DNA from: Clostridia bacterium | GTDB lineage: Bacteria; Bacillota; Clostridia; Oscillospirales; SIG627 | NCBI GenBank assembly: GCA_017467865.1 | Contig: JAFUKG010000014.1 | Location: forward strand, 50,721-114,720 | Length of the DNA: 64,000 bases | Direction of reading: 5' to 3' | Part shown: one piece after another, positions 1 through 8,141 of the stretch | Position numbering within the stretch: the first letter of the stretch is position 1 | Layout: each line of letters opens with the position of its first letter | Program-made: the position numbers and the translations under genes | Notes under the pieces: model-generated | Database searches by the model: none | Told to the model about the DNA's origin: nothing | What the model saw: only the letters and a program-made list of their open reading frames with translations

Positions 1-395
1 TGCCAAGCCAGAGTAATTCCCTCTTTTTTCAGCTCACGGTGTGCCTCGTTGCATTTTTTTATAGTGTCTCTGAGCACCTCGGCACTTGTTCTATATTCGG
101 GAGGAAGCCAGCCTACACCCGCAATTGAGGTGCCAAGAGCCTTGTGAAACTCAATTTCCCCTTGAACGTTTTCAATATAGTTTTGTATGGGGCGGTGAGT
201 GCCTATAACCTCAATTCCGTTTTCGTCGAAAACCTTTTTCAGCTCCTCGGCACTTCCCGCACTGTCGGGAACACCCGACAGCTGAACTGTCTTAAAGCCC
301 GCGTCGGCAATTCTCTTTATAGTTTTGCCGAAATCCTCGGAGTTTGTGCAAAGCTCTCTTACTGTGTAAAGCTGAGCGCCTATTCTTCTATCCAT
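1..395 (-). CDS. Sugar phosphate isomerase/epimerase, partial (C-terminus off left edge)
   Basis: The reading frame is open on the minus strand from ATG at 395 to the window edge, so only about 131 N-terminal residues are visible. The start MDRRIGAQLYTVRELC, with the GAQLYTVR signature, is typical of xylose-isomerase-like TIM-barrel proteins (AP endonuclease 2 superfamily) that isomerise or epimerise sugars or inositol derivatives. Further in, GFKTVQLSGV and GIEVIGTHRP fit the first barrel strands. An in-frame stop just upstream leaves this ATG as the only ordinary start. No strong ribosome binding site precedes it. It lies 63 bp downstream of the fused isomerase/oxidoreductase in the same direction, probably in one operon. 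Substrate unknown. Confidence 0.8.
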   Translation of the reverse strand, partial: MDRRIGAQLYTVRELCTNSEDFGKTIKRIADAGFKTVQLSGVPDSAGSAEELKKVFDENGIEVIGTHRPIQNYIENVQGEIEFHKALGTSIAGVGWLPPEYRTSAEVLRDTIKKCNEAHRELKKEGITLAW

Positions 396-458
396 TATTA
401 TAACACATACATAAAAACTTTTCCATTAAATTTTTATGTTTTTCTCCTTTATTCAAAA

Positions 459-2468
459 TTAATAAGTTCCGCTAAGGTCGGTAACGGTATTCGACACCTT
501 TTTTACTACCGTTGAAGCTTTTATTTTCTCACAAAGTATTCTGTAATGGTCCTCGTGAGGGAAGTTATCAAGGTCAACGGTGGAATTTCCTGTCCAGGTG
601 GAGTAGTGCATAGCATTTGAAATAGTAAGTCCCTTTATACCTTCTTCACCGGGGGCAAGAAGAGGAGTGCCGTAAAGAAGAGCAGAGGTGAAGTCATTGA
701 AAATTCCTACGTGCTGAGGACCTCCGTCGGCAGGCACCTCAATATATTCAGTGGTGTAGCTTGGTGTACCGAAGGGAATGGTGTTTTCTTTATCAAATTC
801 GGGCTCCGGCTTTTCAAGACGGTCAAAGCGTATAACGTTGTTTTCAACGGTAACCTTACCCATATCCGAGGCTATTTCCAGTCTGTTTGTACCGGGCCAC
901 TCGGCGATTGAGGTAATATATACACCTGTCATTCCATTTTCATATTCCATAAAGGCAGTAACCTCGTCCTCTACCTCTATGTCTCTATACTTTCCGAAAT
1001 AGGTGTGAGAAGAAAGAGTCTTGGGAACACCGAAAAGCCATTGCCAAAGGTCAAGCTGATGGGGGTTCTGATTTATTAGAGTTCCGCCTCCCTCGGTTGC
1101 CCAGGTGGAGCGCCAGGTAGCACTGTCGTGATAGGCTTGCGCTCTGTACCAGTTGGTAACTGTCCACTGTACTCTCTTTATTCTGCCAAGCTCACCCGAG
1201 TCTATCATTTCTTTAAGCTTCTGATAGATGGGATTGGTGCGCTGATTATACATAATTCCGAAAAGCTTGTCGCTCTTCTTTGCCGCCTCGTTCATTTCAA
1301 GTACCTGCTTGGTGTAAACGCCTGCAGGCTTTTCGGTAATAACGTTAAGTCCGCATTCAAAGGCTCTCATAACAAGGCGCGGGTGGTCGTAGTGAGGCAC
1401 CGCAATAACAACAACGTCCACAAGACCGCTTCCGAACAGCTCTTCTGCATCGGCGAAAACGGGAACGTCGGGATACTTTTCCTTTGCAATGCGTCGCTTT
1501 TCTTCATCAATATCGCAGAGAGCGGTGAGTACTGCCTCTTCGATTTTACCCTTCATAAAGTTGTCGGCGTGGGCGCTTCCCATATTACCTACACCAACGA
1601 TACCGAATCTTACTCTTGCAGTAATTTTTCTGATGATAGCCTTCAGACTCTCGTGAGCAAGGGTGAATTTCTCGGGAGTAGCCCCCTCCTTCATTTCGGT
1701 CTTGCTTTCGCCCTCAAGAGCGTCAAGCCCCGTAAAGGAACCAAGGTGAGGCTCAAGACTTACAAAGCCGCGCCATCCCGATTTGTAAAGGTCGGAGAGT
1801 ATTTTGTCAATATTACCTTCCCCTTTTCCTGCAGGAACGATAGTGCCGTCGGAAAGCGCATCCTTGATGTGCATATATTCGATGTGCTTTTTAAGAAGCG
1901 GGAACGCCTCGTGGTAGGGCTTAACACCTGCTTGTATAAAGTTTGCAGGGTCAAAGACAGCACGAAGAGAGGGGCTGTTTACTGCCTCGAGAATTTCAAG
2001 ACATCTTTCGGGTTGTTCTCCGTAAATGTCCTTTTCATTTTCGTGAAGAAGAATAACACCCTTCTTTTCGGCAAGGCTTGTCATTTCCTTCATTCGGGAA
2101 ATAACCTCATCGCGCCACTTGTCAAGGCTGTCGTTTTTGTCTATGTAAAAGCTGAATACTCTCACGTATTTAGTACCAAGGGTAAGGGCAATATCTATTA
2201 CCCTTTCAAGCTTTTTCAAATGAGAGTTAAAGTCGTCTGTTATCTTTATTTTACCGATAGGCGAGCCGATAGAAGAAGCCTTTATTTCCCACTTCGACAT
2301 CTTTCTCTTTAGTTCCTTTATCTCGTCGTCGGTAAGGTCGGCTATATTCTTGCCGTCAACGCCTCTCGCCTCAAAGTATTCTATTCCAAGGCTTCTCAGA
2401 TGCTCGAACTGCTTTTCGGTGCACTCGCTTATTTCATCCGAAAACCCCGTATAAGTAAATATTTTCAT
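459..2468 (-). CDS. Fused sugar isomerase/epimerase TIM barrel and Gfo/Idh/MocA oxidoreductase
   Basis: This 669-residue protein joins two enzymes. Residues 1-283 form a xylose-isomerase-like barrel with the expected metal ligand candidates E143 (LLHENEKD), D173 (VFDPANF), H200 (YMHIKD) and E239 (VSLEPHL). Residues 287-669 form an NAD(P)-dependent dehydrogenase of the Gfo/Idh/MocA family, with the Rossmann motif GIVGVGNMGSAH (289-300) and the EKPAG motif (379-383). I chose the ATG at 2468 because GAGGTG lies six bases upstream; the GTG at 2477 overlaps that site. The two activities often act in sequence in inositol or rare-sugar catabolism, so the fusion may couple oxidation and isomerisation of one ligand. 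It is divergent from an AraC regulator, its likely controller. Substrate not deducible. Confidence 0.85.
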   Translation of the reverse strand: MKIFTYTGFSDEISECTEKQFEHLRSLGIEYFEARGVDGKNIADLTDDEIKELKRKMSKWEIKASSIGSPIGKIKITDDFNSHLKKLERVIDIALTLGTKYVRVFSFYIDKNDSLDKWRDEVISRMKEMTSLAEKKGVILLHENEKDIYGEQPERCLEILEAVNSPSLRAVFDPANFIQAGVKPYHEAFPLLKKHIEYMHIKDALSDGTIVPAGKGEGNIDKILSDLYKSGWRGFVSLEPHLGSFTGLDALEGESKTEMKEGATPEKFTLAHESLKAIIRKITARVRFGIVGVGNMGSAHADNFMKGKIEEAVLTALCDIDEEKRRIAKEKYPDVPVFADAEELFGSGLVDVVVIAVPHYDHPRLVMRAFECGLNVITEKPAGVYTKQVLEMNEAAKKSDKLFGIMYNQRTNPIYQKLKEMIDSGELGRIKRVQWTVTNWYRAQAYHDSATWRSTWATEGGGTLINQNPHQLDLWQWLFGVPKTLSSHTYFGKYRDIEVEDEVTAFMEYENGMTGVYITSIAEWPGTNRLEIASDMGKVTVENNVIRFDRLEKPEPEFDKENTIPFGTPSYTTEYIEVPADGGPQHVGIFNDFTSALLYGTPLLAPGEEGIKGLTISNAMHYSTWTGNSTVDLDNFPHEDHYRILCEKIKASTVVKKVSNTVTDLSGTY

Positions 2469-2481
2469 AATTTTCACCTCA

Positions 2482-2515
2482 TTATAATTTTATCACTATT
2501 ATAATTTTATCACTG
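2482..2515. promoter_or_regulatory. Two tandem 17-bp repeats, candidate AraC-family operator
   Basis: TTATAATTTTATCACT occurs twice in direct orientation at 2482 and 2499, identical over 16 of 17 positions. It sits in the divergent gap between the isomerase/oxidoreductase gene and the AraC gene, just 5' of the minus-strand ribosome binding site. Tandem half-sites are what AraC-family activators bind. The link to the neighbouring regulator is inferred from position. Confidence 0.5.
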
Positions 2516-2552
2516 TTTGTTAAATAATTCTATGGAAAGATTGACAAAAACA

Positions 2553-2581
2553 TTGAAAATCTTGCTGTCTTGTGTTAGAAT
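2553..2581 (+). promoter_or_regulatory. Sigma-A-type promoter for the AraC gene
   Basis: TTGAAA at 2553-2558 and TAGAAT at 2576-2581 are separated by 17 bp, about 80 bp upstream of the AraC-family start. A small TGCACTTCGTGCA hairpin lies in the leader near 2626. Confidence 0.55.
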
Positions 2582-2660
2582 GAGTTAGCAAAGCAAACTT
2601 AATGAATTGCCTAAGGGCTTGAATTGCACTTCGTGCATTAAAAGGCGGTGATTTTTCCAT

Positions 2661-3455
2661 ATGACAGAGTTTTCGGTAGAGGGCAAGAATTATTCTCTCA
2701 GCTTTGACTCAGACCTTGCTGACAGTAATTTCGGCTTCCCTCTTCACTCCCACGAGGGCATATATGAAATTCTTTATCTTGAAGAGGGTAAGCCATCCTT
2801 TTGGATAGAGGGAACCTCCTATCCTTTGGCAAAGGGAGACGTCGTTATTGCAAGGCAGGACGAAATGCACCGCATGATACACACCGAAAGACATCTTTAC
2901 AAAAGGCTTGTAATAAACGTAAGCCTTGACTTTTTTGAGGCAGAGGGATGTGAAGGCTACGCCAAGGTATTTGAAAACCGTCCCGTCGGCGTTGGAAACC
3001 GCTTTTCGGGAGAGGGGCTTCTCGATGAAATTGTATCGAGAATAAAGAAGTATGGCGCAATGGGAGAACAGGTTCTTGTAAAAGGAGCACTTTGTGAGCT
3101 TATGTGGGCGCTGAACACGTTGAGCAAAAGCCGGGAAAGAGAAAGCCGAGGCTTTGTTCAAAATATAGTTTTGTATATAAACGATAATATAACACAGCCC
3201 CTTACACTTGACGGAATTGCCGAGAATTTTTATATCAGTAAATACCACCTCTGTCGTATTTTCAAGGAAAAACTGGGACTAACTATTGCAAAGTATATTA
3301 CTCACAAACGCATTTTGCTTGTAAAGGAGCTTTGTGCTTCGGGCAAAAATATAACCGAAGCCTGCGTTTCGGCAGGCTTCGGCGACTATTCAAGCTTTTA
3401 CGTAGCTTACAAAAAGGAGACGGGAAAGGCTCCTAACGAGGATTTAAAGAAATAG
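2661..3455 (+). CDS. AraC-family transcriptional regulator
   Basis: The protein has 264 residues, normal for AraC/XylS regulators. Residues 10-90 form a cupin-like sensing domain (FPLHSHEGIYEILYLEEG, with a histidine typical of ligand-pocket cupins). Residues 160-264 carry two helix-turn-helix motifs (ISKYHLCRIFKEKLG; TEACVSAGFGDYSSFYVAYK), ending with the usual KxTGKAP segment. The start has GGCGGTGAT upstream. It is divergent from the isomerase/oxidoreductase gene, with tandem 17-bp repeats between them, which suggests it senses a sugar or polyol and activates that operon. Its 3' end overlaps the convergent hepT gene by 12 bp. Confidence 0.92.
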   Translation: MTEFSVEGKNYSLSFDSDLADSNFGFPLHSHEGIYEILYLEEGKPSFWIEGTSYPLAKGDVVIARQDEMHRMIHTERHLYKRLVINVSLDFFEAEGCEGYAKVFENRPVGVGNRFSGEGLLDEIVSRIKKYGAMGEQVLVKGALCELMWALNTLSKSRERESRGFVQNIVLYINDNITQPLTLDGIAENFYISKYHLCRIFKEKLGLTIAKYITHKRILLVKELCASGKNITEACVSAGFGDYSSFYVAYKKETGKAPNEDLKK

Positions 3456-3770
3456 CTTTTCAAGCTCATTCTTGAGCTTTGGGATATCCTCGAATATTAT
3501 TTCCCATATGAGAGTCAGCGTAAGCCCGTCATATTCATGGACTATCTTGTTTCTCAGTCCGTAAAGACTGCGCCACGGGATATGGGGCGTTTTCTCCTGA
3601 ATGTGCCTTGACACCCTATGGGAAAGCTCCCCTATCTGAGAAAGATTAAATACACAAGCCTCGGCAAGAATTGAGTCACTCTCAACCTCTTTCGGGGTTT
3701 TGTTTTTTGTGTAGCTAAGAATTTTGTTGCAGTAAAAAAGCATTTTACCTACGGTGTTTTTATCCTTCAT
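3444..3770 (-). CDS. hepT: HepT-like RNase toxin of an MntA/HepT (type VII) toxin-antitoxin pair
   Basis: This all-helical protein of about 108 residues belongs to the DUF86/HepT family. It carries the R-x4-H-x-Y motif of HepT ribonucleases: RNKIVHEY, R73, H78 and Y80 counted from ATG 3770. In characterised pairs HepT is an RNase silenced when MntA AMPylates the motif tyrosine. I prefer ATG 3770 over GTG 3782, which sits too close to its ribosome binding site; either start overlaps the mntA stop. It is the last gene of a minus-strand run behind polA. Whether this pair acts in phage defence or plasmid-like maintenance is unknown. Confidence 0.85.
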   Translation of the reverse strand: MKDKNTVGKMLFYCNKILSYTKNKTPKEVESDSILAEACVFNLSQIGELSHRVSRHIQEKTPHIPWRSLYGLRNKIVHEYDGLTLTLIWEIIFEDIPKLKNELEKLFL

Positions 3771-4059
3771 AGATGATAACACCGTCCTTTTTTATCTCAC
3801 GGTCAAGCCGTGAGCCCTCCACAACCTCCGACGCTCGTACCACGTCGGGGTCAATTCTTAAGACCTGTCTTATATCCTCTATGAGAGAAATAAAGCTGAG
3901 CCCCCGAAGGTCTGTCTCCACACAAAGGTCAATATCACTTCCCCGCCTTGCCTCTCCTTTTGCATAGGAGCCAAAGACGGTAGCCTTTTTCACGCCGTTT
4001 TTCTGAAAAACGTCTTTTAACAGCTCTTCAAGACGGTCAACTGTGTATGCTCTTTTCAT
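3760..4059 (-). CDS. mntA: MntA-like minimal nucleotidyltransferase antitoxin
   Basis: The 99-residue protein has the GS-x10-D-x-D motif of minimal nucleotidyltransferases: G30-S31 (FGSYAKGE) followed by D42 and D44 (SDIDLCVE), with a later Asp in IDPDVVRAS. In MntA/HepT systems this enzyme transfers AMP to the toxin and neutralises it. Its ATG overlaps the polA stop as ATGA, so it is translationally coupled to DNA polymerase I, an unusual place for a toxin-antitoxin pair. Length and motif are complete, so it is probably active. Confidence 0.85.
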   Translation of the reverse strand: MKRAYTVDRLEELLKDVFQKNGVKKATVFGSYAKGEARRGSDIDLCVETDLRGLSFISLIEDIRQVLRIDPDVVRASEVVEGSRLDREIKKDGVIIYEG

Positions 4060-6602
4060 TTCTTTGCGTCGAGCCAGTTTTTGCCCATTCCCACGTCGGC
4101 GGAAAGGGTAACGCTGAGCTCTGCCACTCCCTCCATTTCTTCCTTCAAGAGTGCTTTAACGTATTCCGCTTCCCTTTCGGGCGCTTCTATAATAAGCTCG
4201 TCGTGTACTTGCAAAATGAGACGGCTGAGAAGTCCCTCTGCGCGAAGTCTTTTGTCGGTCTTAACCATAGCAAGCTTTATAAGGTCTGCCGCTGTTCCCT
4301 GAATGGGCGAGTTTTTGGCAACTCTCTCTCCAAAGGAGCGCAGCTGCTTTTTTGTTCCCGTCAGCTCGGGAATATATCTCTTTCTGCCCCAAAGGGTCTC
4401 AGCGTATCCCGTCTCGTAGGCTCTCGCCACGGTGTCTTCAAGATATTTCCTTACCTTCGGATAGGTGGCAAAATAACTGTCGATGTAGTCCTTTGCCTCT
4501 TTCATTGAGACCTTCAAATCCTCGGACAGCGAGAAGGCACCCATTCCGTAGACGATACCGAAGTTTACCGCCTTAGCCTTACCTCTCAGCTCTCCCGTTA
4601 CCTCATTCAGGGGCACACCGAAAACCTGAGATGCGGTGGCAGAGTGTATATCTGCCCCCGAATTAAAGGCGGAAATGAGATTTTCATCTCCCGAAATGTG
4701 GGCAAGAACTCTCAGCTCTATCTGTGAGTAGTCGGCGTCTATGAGAACGTGACCCTCTTTTGCATTAAAGAAGCGTCTCAGCTCACTTCCCTCGGGCGTT
4801 CTTATGGGAATGTTCTGAAGATTTGGCTCTGATGAGGAAAGCCTTCCCGTCAGGGTCTGCTTCTGATTGAAGCTTGTCCTTATTCTGCCGTCCTCTCCTA
4901 TGACCTTCAAAAGCCCTTCAATATAAGTGCCGTAGAGCTTTGCAAGAGAGCGGTATTCTAAAATAAAATCTATAATGGGTGAATAAAACCTCAGCTTTTC
5001 AAGAGTTTCCGCATCGGTGGAATATCCCGTCTTATTCTTTTTGAGAACGGGGAGATTTAACTTTTCGTAAAGCACCTCTCCAAGCTGTTTCGGGGAGTTA
5101 AGATTAAAGGTGGCACCCGATATGGCGAAGATACTTTCTTCTGCTTTTACCATTTTTTCTTTAAGGTACTTGCCGTAATCCTCAATGCCTTCTCTGTCAA
5201 CGCCGAAGCCCTCGCGCTCCATTCCCGCAAGCACTCTCGACAAGGGTAACTCTACCTCATAGTAAAGGCTCTTCACCTCTTCCATTTTTTCTTTTAAGGC
5301 ATTGTAAAGGGGCTTTATAAGGGATACTCTCCACTCGGGTCGGCTTTCAGCTCCCGAGGGCACGCTCTTCCCAAGGTACGACATAACAATTCTTGAAAAA
5401 TCACCCTTACTGTCGGGATTATCCACGTAAGAAGCAAGCTGAATGTCAAAGGCGGTCATCTCAGGGGGAAGTCTGTCGAAGGATTCACCTGCTTTAAGCC
5501 AGAAATCCTTTGTGTCAAAAAGGGCAAGACGGCGTGATGATAAAAGACCGAGTATTTCTTCTCCCATAGGGGTGGAAATAATAGTGCCGTCAAGGTCGAA
5601 ATAAAGTGTCTTTCCTATAAGGTCAAGGGGTATAACTCCCTCGGGAAGCCTTGAAGCAAAAACCTTTGCCGAAAGAGCTTCAATGGGCGCCTCTTCTTCC
5701 TCTACCGTGTCGAAGGATATCTGGTCGGAAAAGACAGTCTTTTCCTTTTCGTCAAGTCCGAAGCGTTCCATCAGCTTGGTAAATTCAAGCTTTACGAAAA
5801 GGTCACGCAGTGCACTTTTGTCCTCTGTCTCTATTACAAGGCTTTCGGGCGAGGGTAGCGGCTCCACAGAAAGATTTATTTCGGCAAGCTTTCTTGAAAG
5901 AAAGGCGTTTTCTCTTCCCTCTTCAAGCTTTTTCTTTATACCGTCGCTGACCGAAAGAGTGCCATTCTCAAGCTTTTCGTATATTCCCTCAACGCTCTCC
6001 CCTTCAAGCACAAGCTTTATGGCGGTTTTCTCACCTATCCCCGCAACGCCGGGGATATTGTCGGAGGTATCTCCCGCAAGAGCCTTTACCTCTATGAGCT
6101 TTTTGGGGGGGAGGGAGTATTTTTCTACTATTTTTTCGGGGGTATAATGCTCGTCCCCCGAATTGGCAGACAGTATTACCGTGGTTTTGTCTGAAACAAG
6201 CTGGAAGGAGTCGCGGTCTCCCGTTACGATATAGCTTTCTCCTTCAAATTTTTCGGACAGAGTTCCCAGAATATCGTCTGCTTCAAAACCTTCAAGGCTC
6301 ACCGTTTTTATGCCGAGAAGTCTTGTTGCTTCCTTGATATAGGGCACCTGAGAAAGGAGCTCGTCGGGAGTTTTATGTCTGCCTGCTTTATAGGCGTCAT
6401 ACATTTTATGGCGGAAGGTAGGTGCTTTAAGGTCGAAGGCCACCGCCGCAAGGTCGGGCTTTACTCCGTCAAGGTGCTTTTTGAGAATATTCAGGTATCC
6501 GTAAACCGCGTTGGTGTGTATCCCCGTGCGGGTCACAAGGGGTCTTACTCCGTAAAAGGCGCGGTTCATTATGCTGTTGCCGTCGACTATTAAAAACTTC
6601 AT
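4056..6602 (-). CDS. polA: DNA polymerase I
   Basis: The 848-residue family A polymerase acts in gap repair and Okazaki fragment processing. Residues 1-290 form the 5'-3' flap nuclease (KFLIVDGNSIMNRAFYG; VTGDRDSFQLV; GVAGIGEKTA). Residues 310-460 occupy the 3'-5' exonuclease fold but lack an evident DxE catalytic motif, so proofreading is probably absent, as in Bacillus-type enzymes. The polymerase core has motif A at D624 (DYSQIELR), motif B at 673-686 (RGKAKAVNFGIVYG) and motif C at H800-D801-E802 (QVHDEL). It is followed with a 4-bp overlap by mntA/hepT. The upstream gap to nth holds two hairpins rather than a clear promoter. Confidence 0.97.
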   Translation of the reverse strand: MKFLIVDGNSIMNRAFYGVRPLVTRTGIHTNAVYGYLNILKKHLDGVKPDLAAVAFDLKAPTFRHKMYDAYKAGRHKTPDELLSQVPYIKEATRLLGIKTVSLEGFEADDILGTLSEKFEGESYIVTGDRDSFQLVSDKTTVILSANSGDEHYTPEKIVEKYSLPPKKLIEVKALAGDTSDNIPGVAGIGEKTAIKLVLEGESVEGIYEKLENGTLSVSDGIKKKLEEGRENAFLSRKLAEINLSVEPLPSPESLVIETEDKSALRDLFVKLEFTKLMERFGLDEKEKTVFSDQISFDTVEEEEAPIEALSAKVFASRLPEGVIPLDLIGKTLYFDLDGTIISTPMGEEILGLLSSRRLALFDTKDFWLKAGESFDRLPPEMTAFDIQLASYVDNPDSKGDFSRIVMSYLGKSVPSGAESRPEWRVSLIKPLYNALKEKMEEVKSLYYEVELPLSRVLAGMEREGFGVDREGIEDYGKYLKEKMVKAEESIFAISGATFNLNSPKQLGEVLYEKLNLPVLKKNKTGYSTDAETLEKLRFYSPIIDFILEYRSLAKLYGTYIEGLLKVIGEDGRIRTSFNQKQTLTGRLSSSEPNLQNIPIRTPEGSELRRFFNAKEGHVLIDADYSQIELRVLAHISGDENLISAFNSGADIHSATASQVFGVPLNEVTGELRGKAKAVNFGIVYGMGAFSLSEDLKVSMKEAKDYIDSYFATYPKVRKYLEDTVARAYETGYAETLWGRKRYIPELTGTKKQLRSFGERVAKNSPIQGTAADLIKLAMVKTDKRLRAEGLLSRLILQVHDELIIEAPEREAEYVKALLKEEMEGVAELSVTLSADVGMGKNWLDAKK

Positions 6603-6615
6603 TCTTAATCCTTTC

Positions 6616-6669
6616 GTAATAGGGCTTTGCCCTATAACCTACACGGAACTTTTTGTAAAAAGTTCCGTG
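6616..6669. repeat. Two intergenic hairpins between nth and polA
   Basis: A short hairpin with arm ATAGGGC lies near 6620-6635. A longer one, with 12-bp arms (CACGGAACTTTT), spans 6642-6669. Neither is followed by a T-run on the minus strand, so they are not obvious terminators for the nth transcript. The larger one resembles a single stem of the three-hairpin elements seen at 29995, 36246 and 40463. Confidence 0.5.
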
Positions 6670-6694
6670 ACCTCAAAAACTTTATTTGTTAATT

Positions 6695-7333
6695 TTATTT
6701 ATTAAAAGGGCAGGTGTCACAAAGAGGGGTTGGTGCTTTGCAGTACTCTCTGCCGAAGAGCACAATTCTGTGGCAGAAGTCCGACTGCTCCTCTTTTTTT
6801 ATAAGGCGGGACAGTTCTCTTTCGCAGACAACGGGGTCGTTTTTCGAGATAAGTCCCAGCTTATATGTAATTCTTATACAATGGGTGTCGGGCACTATTC
6901 TGCTGTCCCCGAATACGTCTCCCAGCATAAGGTTTGCTATCTTCATTCCCACACCGGGAAGGGCGATAAGCTCATCGTAGGTGTGTGGCACCTCTCCGCC
7001 GTGATTTTCCACTATCGCCTGTGACATTCCTATAATGCTCTCGGCTTTTGTGCGGAAAAGTCCGCAGGGTCGGATGATGTTTTCGAGTTTGCTCCTCTCA
7101 GCCTTTGCCATGTCATAAACGGTAGGAAAAGCCTCGAAAAGGGGCTTTGACACCTCGTTTACTCTTTTGTCGGTGCATTGCGCCGACAGTCTCGCCATAA
7201 CGAGAAGTCTGAAAGGGTCCTCCTCATATTCAAGAGCGCAGAGCGCGTCGGGATATTCTTTTTTTAAGAAAGCCGAGAAAATCTCGGCTCTGTCTTTTTT
7301 CTTTTTTACGTCTTTAATTCTTGGGCAGTTCAC
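6695..7333 (-). CDS. nth: Endonuclease III (DNA glycosylase/AP lyase), with only three cluster cysteines
   Basis: The 212-residue base-excision repair glycosylase has a helix-hairpin-helix motif, LPGVGMKIANLML, with catalytic K131. D149 lies in VPDTH. The C-terminus normally carries a C-x6-C-x2-C-x5-C iron-sulfur loop. Here C198, C205 and C208 are present, but the protein ends four residues later, so the fourth cysteine is missing. The GTG start at 7333 is supported by GGAG six bases upstream and overlaps the QueG-like stop by 20 bp. It shares an operon with nifU and nifS, which fits a need for Fe-S cluster supply, although cluster binding here is uncertain. Confidence 0.93.
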   Translation of the reverse strand: MNCPRIKDVKKKKDRAEIFSAFLKKEYPDALCALEYEEDPFRLLVMARLSAQCTDKRVNEVSKPLFEAFPTVYDMAKAERSKLENIIRPCGLFRTKAESIIGMSQAIVENHGGEVPHTYDELIALPGVGMKIANLMLGDVFGDSRIVPDTHCIRITYKLGLISKNDPVVCERELSRLIKKEEQSDFCHRIVLFGREYCKAPTPLCDTCPFNK

Positions 7334-8141
7334 TTTTTTCTCCAGTTATTATTATGGCGTTTCGTCTGACGGTTTTCTCTCCCCGCCAGGCATATGCCCG
7401 TCGGGGAAAAGTACCCTCTTCTATAAGGTTATTCAGGGTTTTTTCGTTAAGTATCGGAGTGAGGTTGTTTCTGAAAAAGGCAATTTCGGTCTCCTCGGCT
7501 TTTTCGTTTTCAGGGCAGACCTCCTGACAGATATCACATCCCCACACCATCCCCGATTTTTTTATGGTTTCTTCGTCTCCCTCGTCAAGACGCTTCTTCT
7601 GATTTACAAAGGAAATGCACCTTGTTTTATCTTTTATTCCTCCCGAGGGACAAGCTCTCACACAAGAATTGCACCCACGACATACTTGTCCTCCCTTCCT
7701 TTCCTCTATTCCCGAAAAAACAGTGGAATTCAAGGGCAGGTCCGAGAAAAACTCGGCAACAAATACAAAGGAGCCGTAGCGCTTATTTATGAGAAGTCCG
7801 TGCTTTCCCACACTTCCCAACCCCGATTTTATTGCCGCACCCACCTCGTTTATGGGAGAGGTGTCACAAGCGGAGCGGAAATGCCGGGGGAAGCTTTTTT
7901 CAAGTTTTTCGGAAAGCTCTTTAAAATAAAAGTGATAGTCCTCGGCATAGGCATAGCGTGAAACGTTGGCGCTCGTCACACCCTTCACGCAGTAGGGAAT
8001 GAGAAAGGTCACCACCGTTTTACAGTCGAAATCCCGAAACAGCCGTTCGGCACGGCGCGGGTCGGTTATGACGGTTTTTTCAAAGGGGATGATGGAAACC
8101 TCGTATATTTTTTCGGAGTCGAAAAACTCTCTCAGTGTCAT
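7314..8141 (-). CDS. QueG-like epoxyqueuosine reductase family iron-sulfur protein
   Basis: This 275-residue protein resembles epoxyqueuosine reductase, which performs the last step of tRNA queuosine synthesis using cobalamin and two [4Fe-4S] clusters. The conserved acid of the CDTSP motif is D93. Two ferredoxin-like cysteine sets follow: C154, C157, C160, C164 (CRGCNSCVRAC) and C202, C205, C209 (CDICQEVC), with C175 as the eighth ligand. It is shorter than long QueG proteins, which add HEAT repeats. The ATG at 8141 shares a base with the nifU stop (TAATG); an upstream TTG would lengthen it. Queuosine specificity is inferred from family only. Confidence 0.8.
   Translation of the reverse strand: MTLREFFDSEKIYEVSIIPFEKTVITDPRRAERLFRDFDCKTVVTFLIPYCVKGVTSANVSRYAYAEDYHFYFKELSEKLEKSFPRHFRSACDTSPINEVGAAIKSGLGSVGKHGLLINKRYGSFVFVAEFFSDLPLNSTVFSGIEERKGGQVCRGCNSCVRACPSGGIKDKTRCISFVNQKKRLDEGDEETIKKSGMVWGCDICQEVCPENEKAEETEIAFFRNNLTPILNEKTLNNLIEEGTFPRRAYAWRGEKTVRRNAIIITGEKSELPKN

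Noticed and set aside
144..515. Plus-strand frame at the left edge
   Set aside because: It runs opposite a partial TIM-barrel isomerase read on the minus strand (1-395) and shows no protein-like motif.
1128..2312. Long plus-strand open frame of 394 codons opposite the isomerase/oxidoreductase gene
   Set aside because: It is antisense to a gene with clear domain motifs, has a Cys- and Leu-rich composition typical of shadow frames, and has no ribosome binding site.
6642..6669. Terminator for the nth transcript
   Set aside because: On the minus strand the hairpin is not followed by a T-run, so read-through into polA is as likely.
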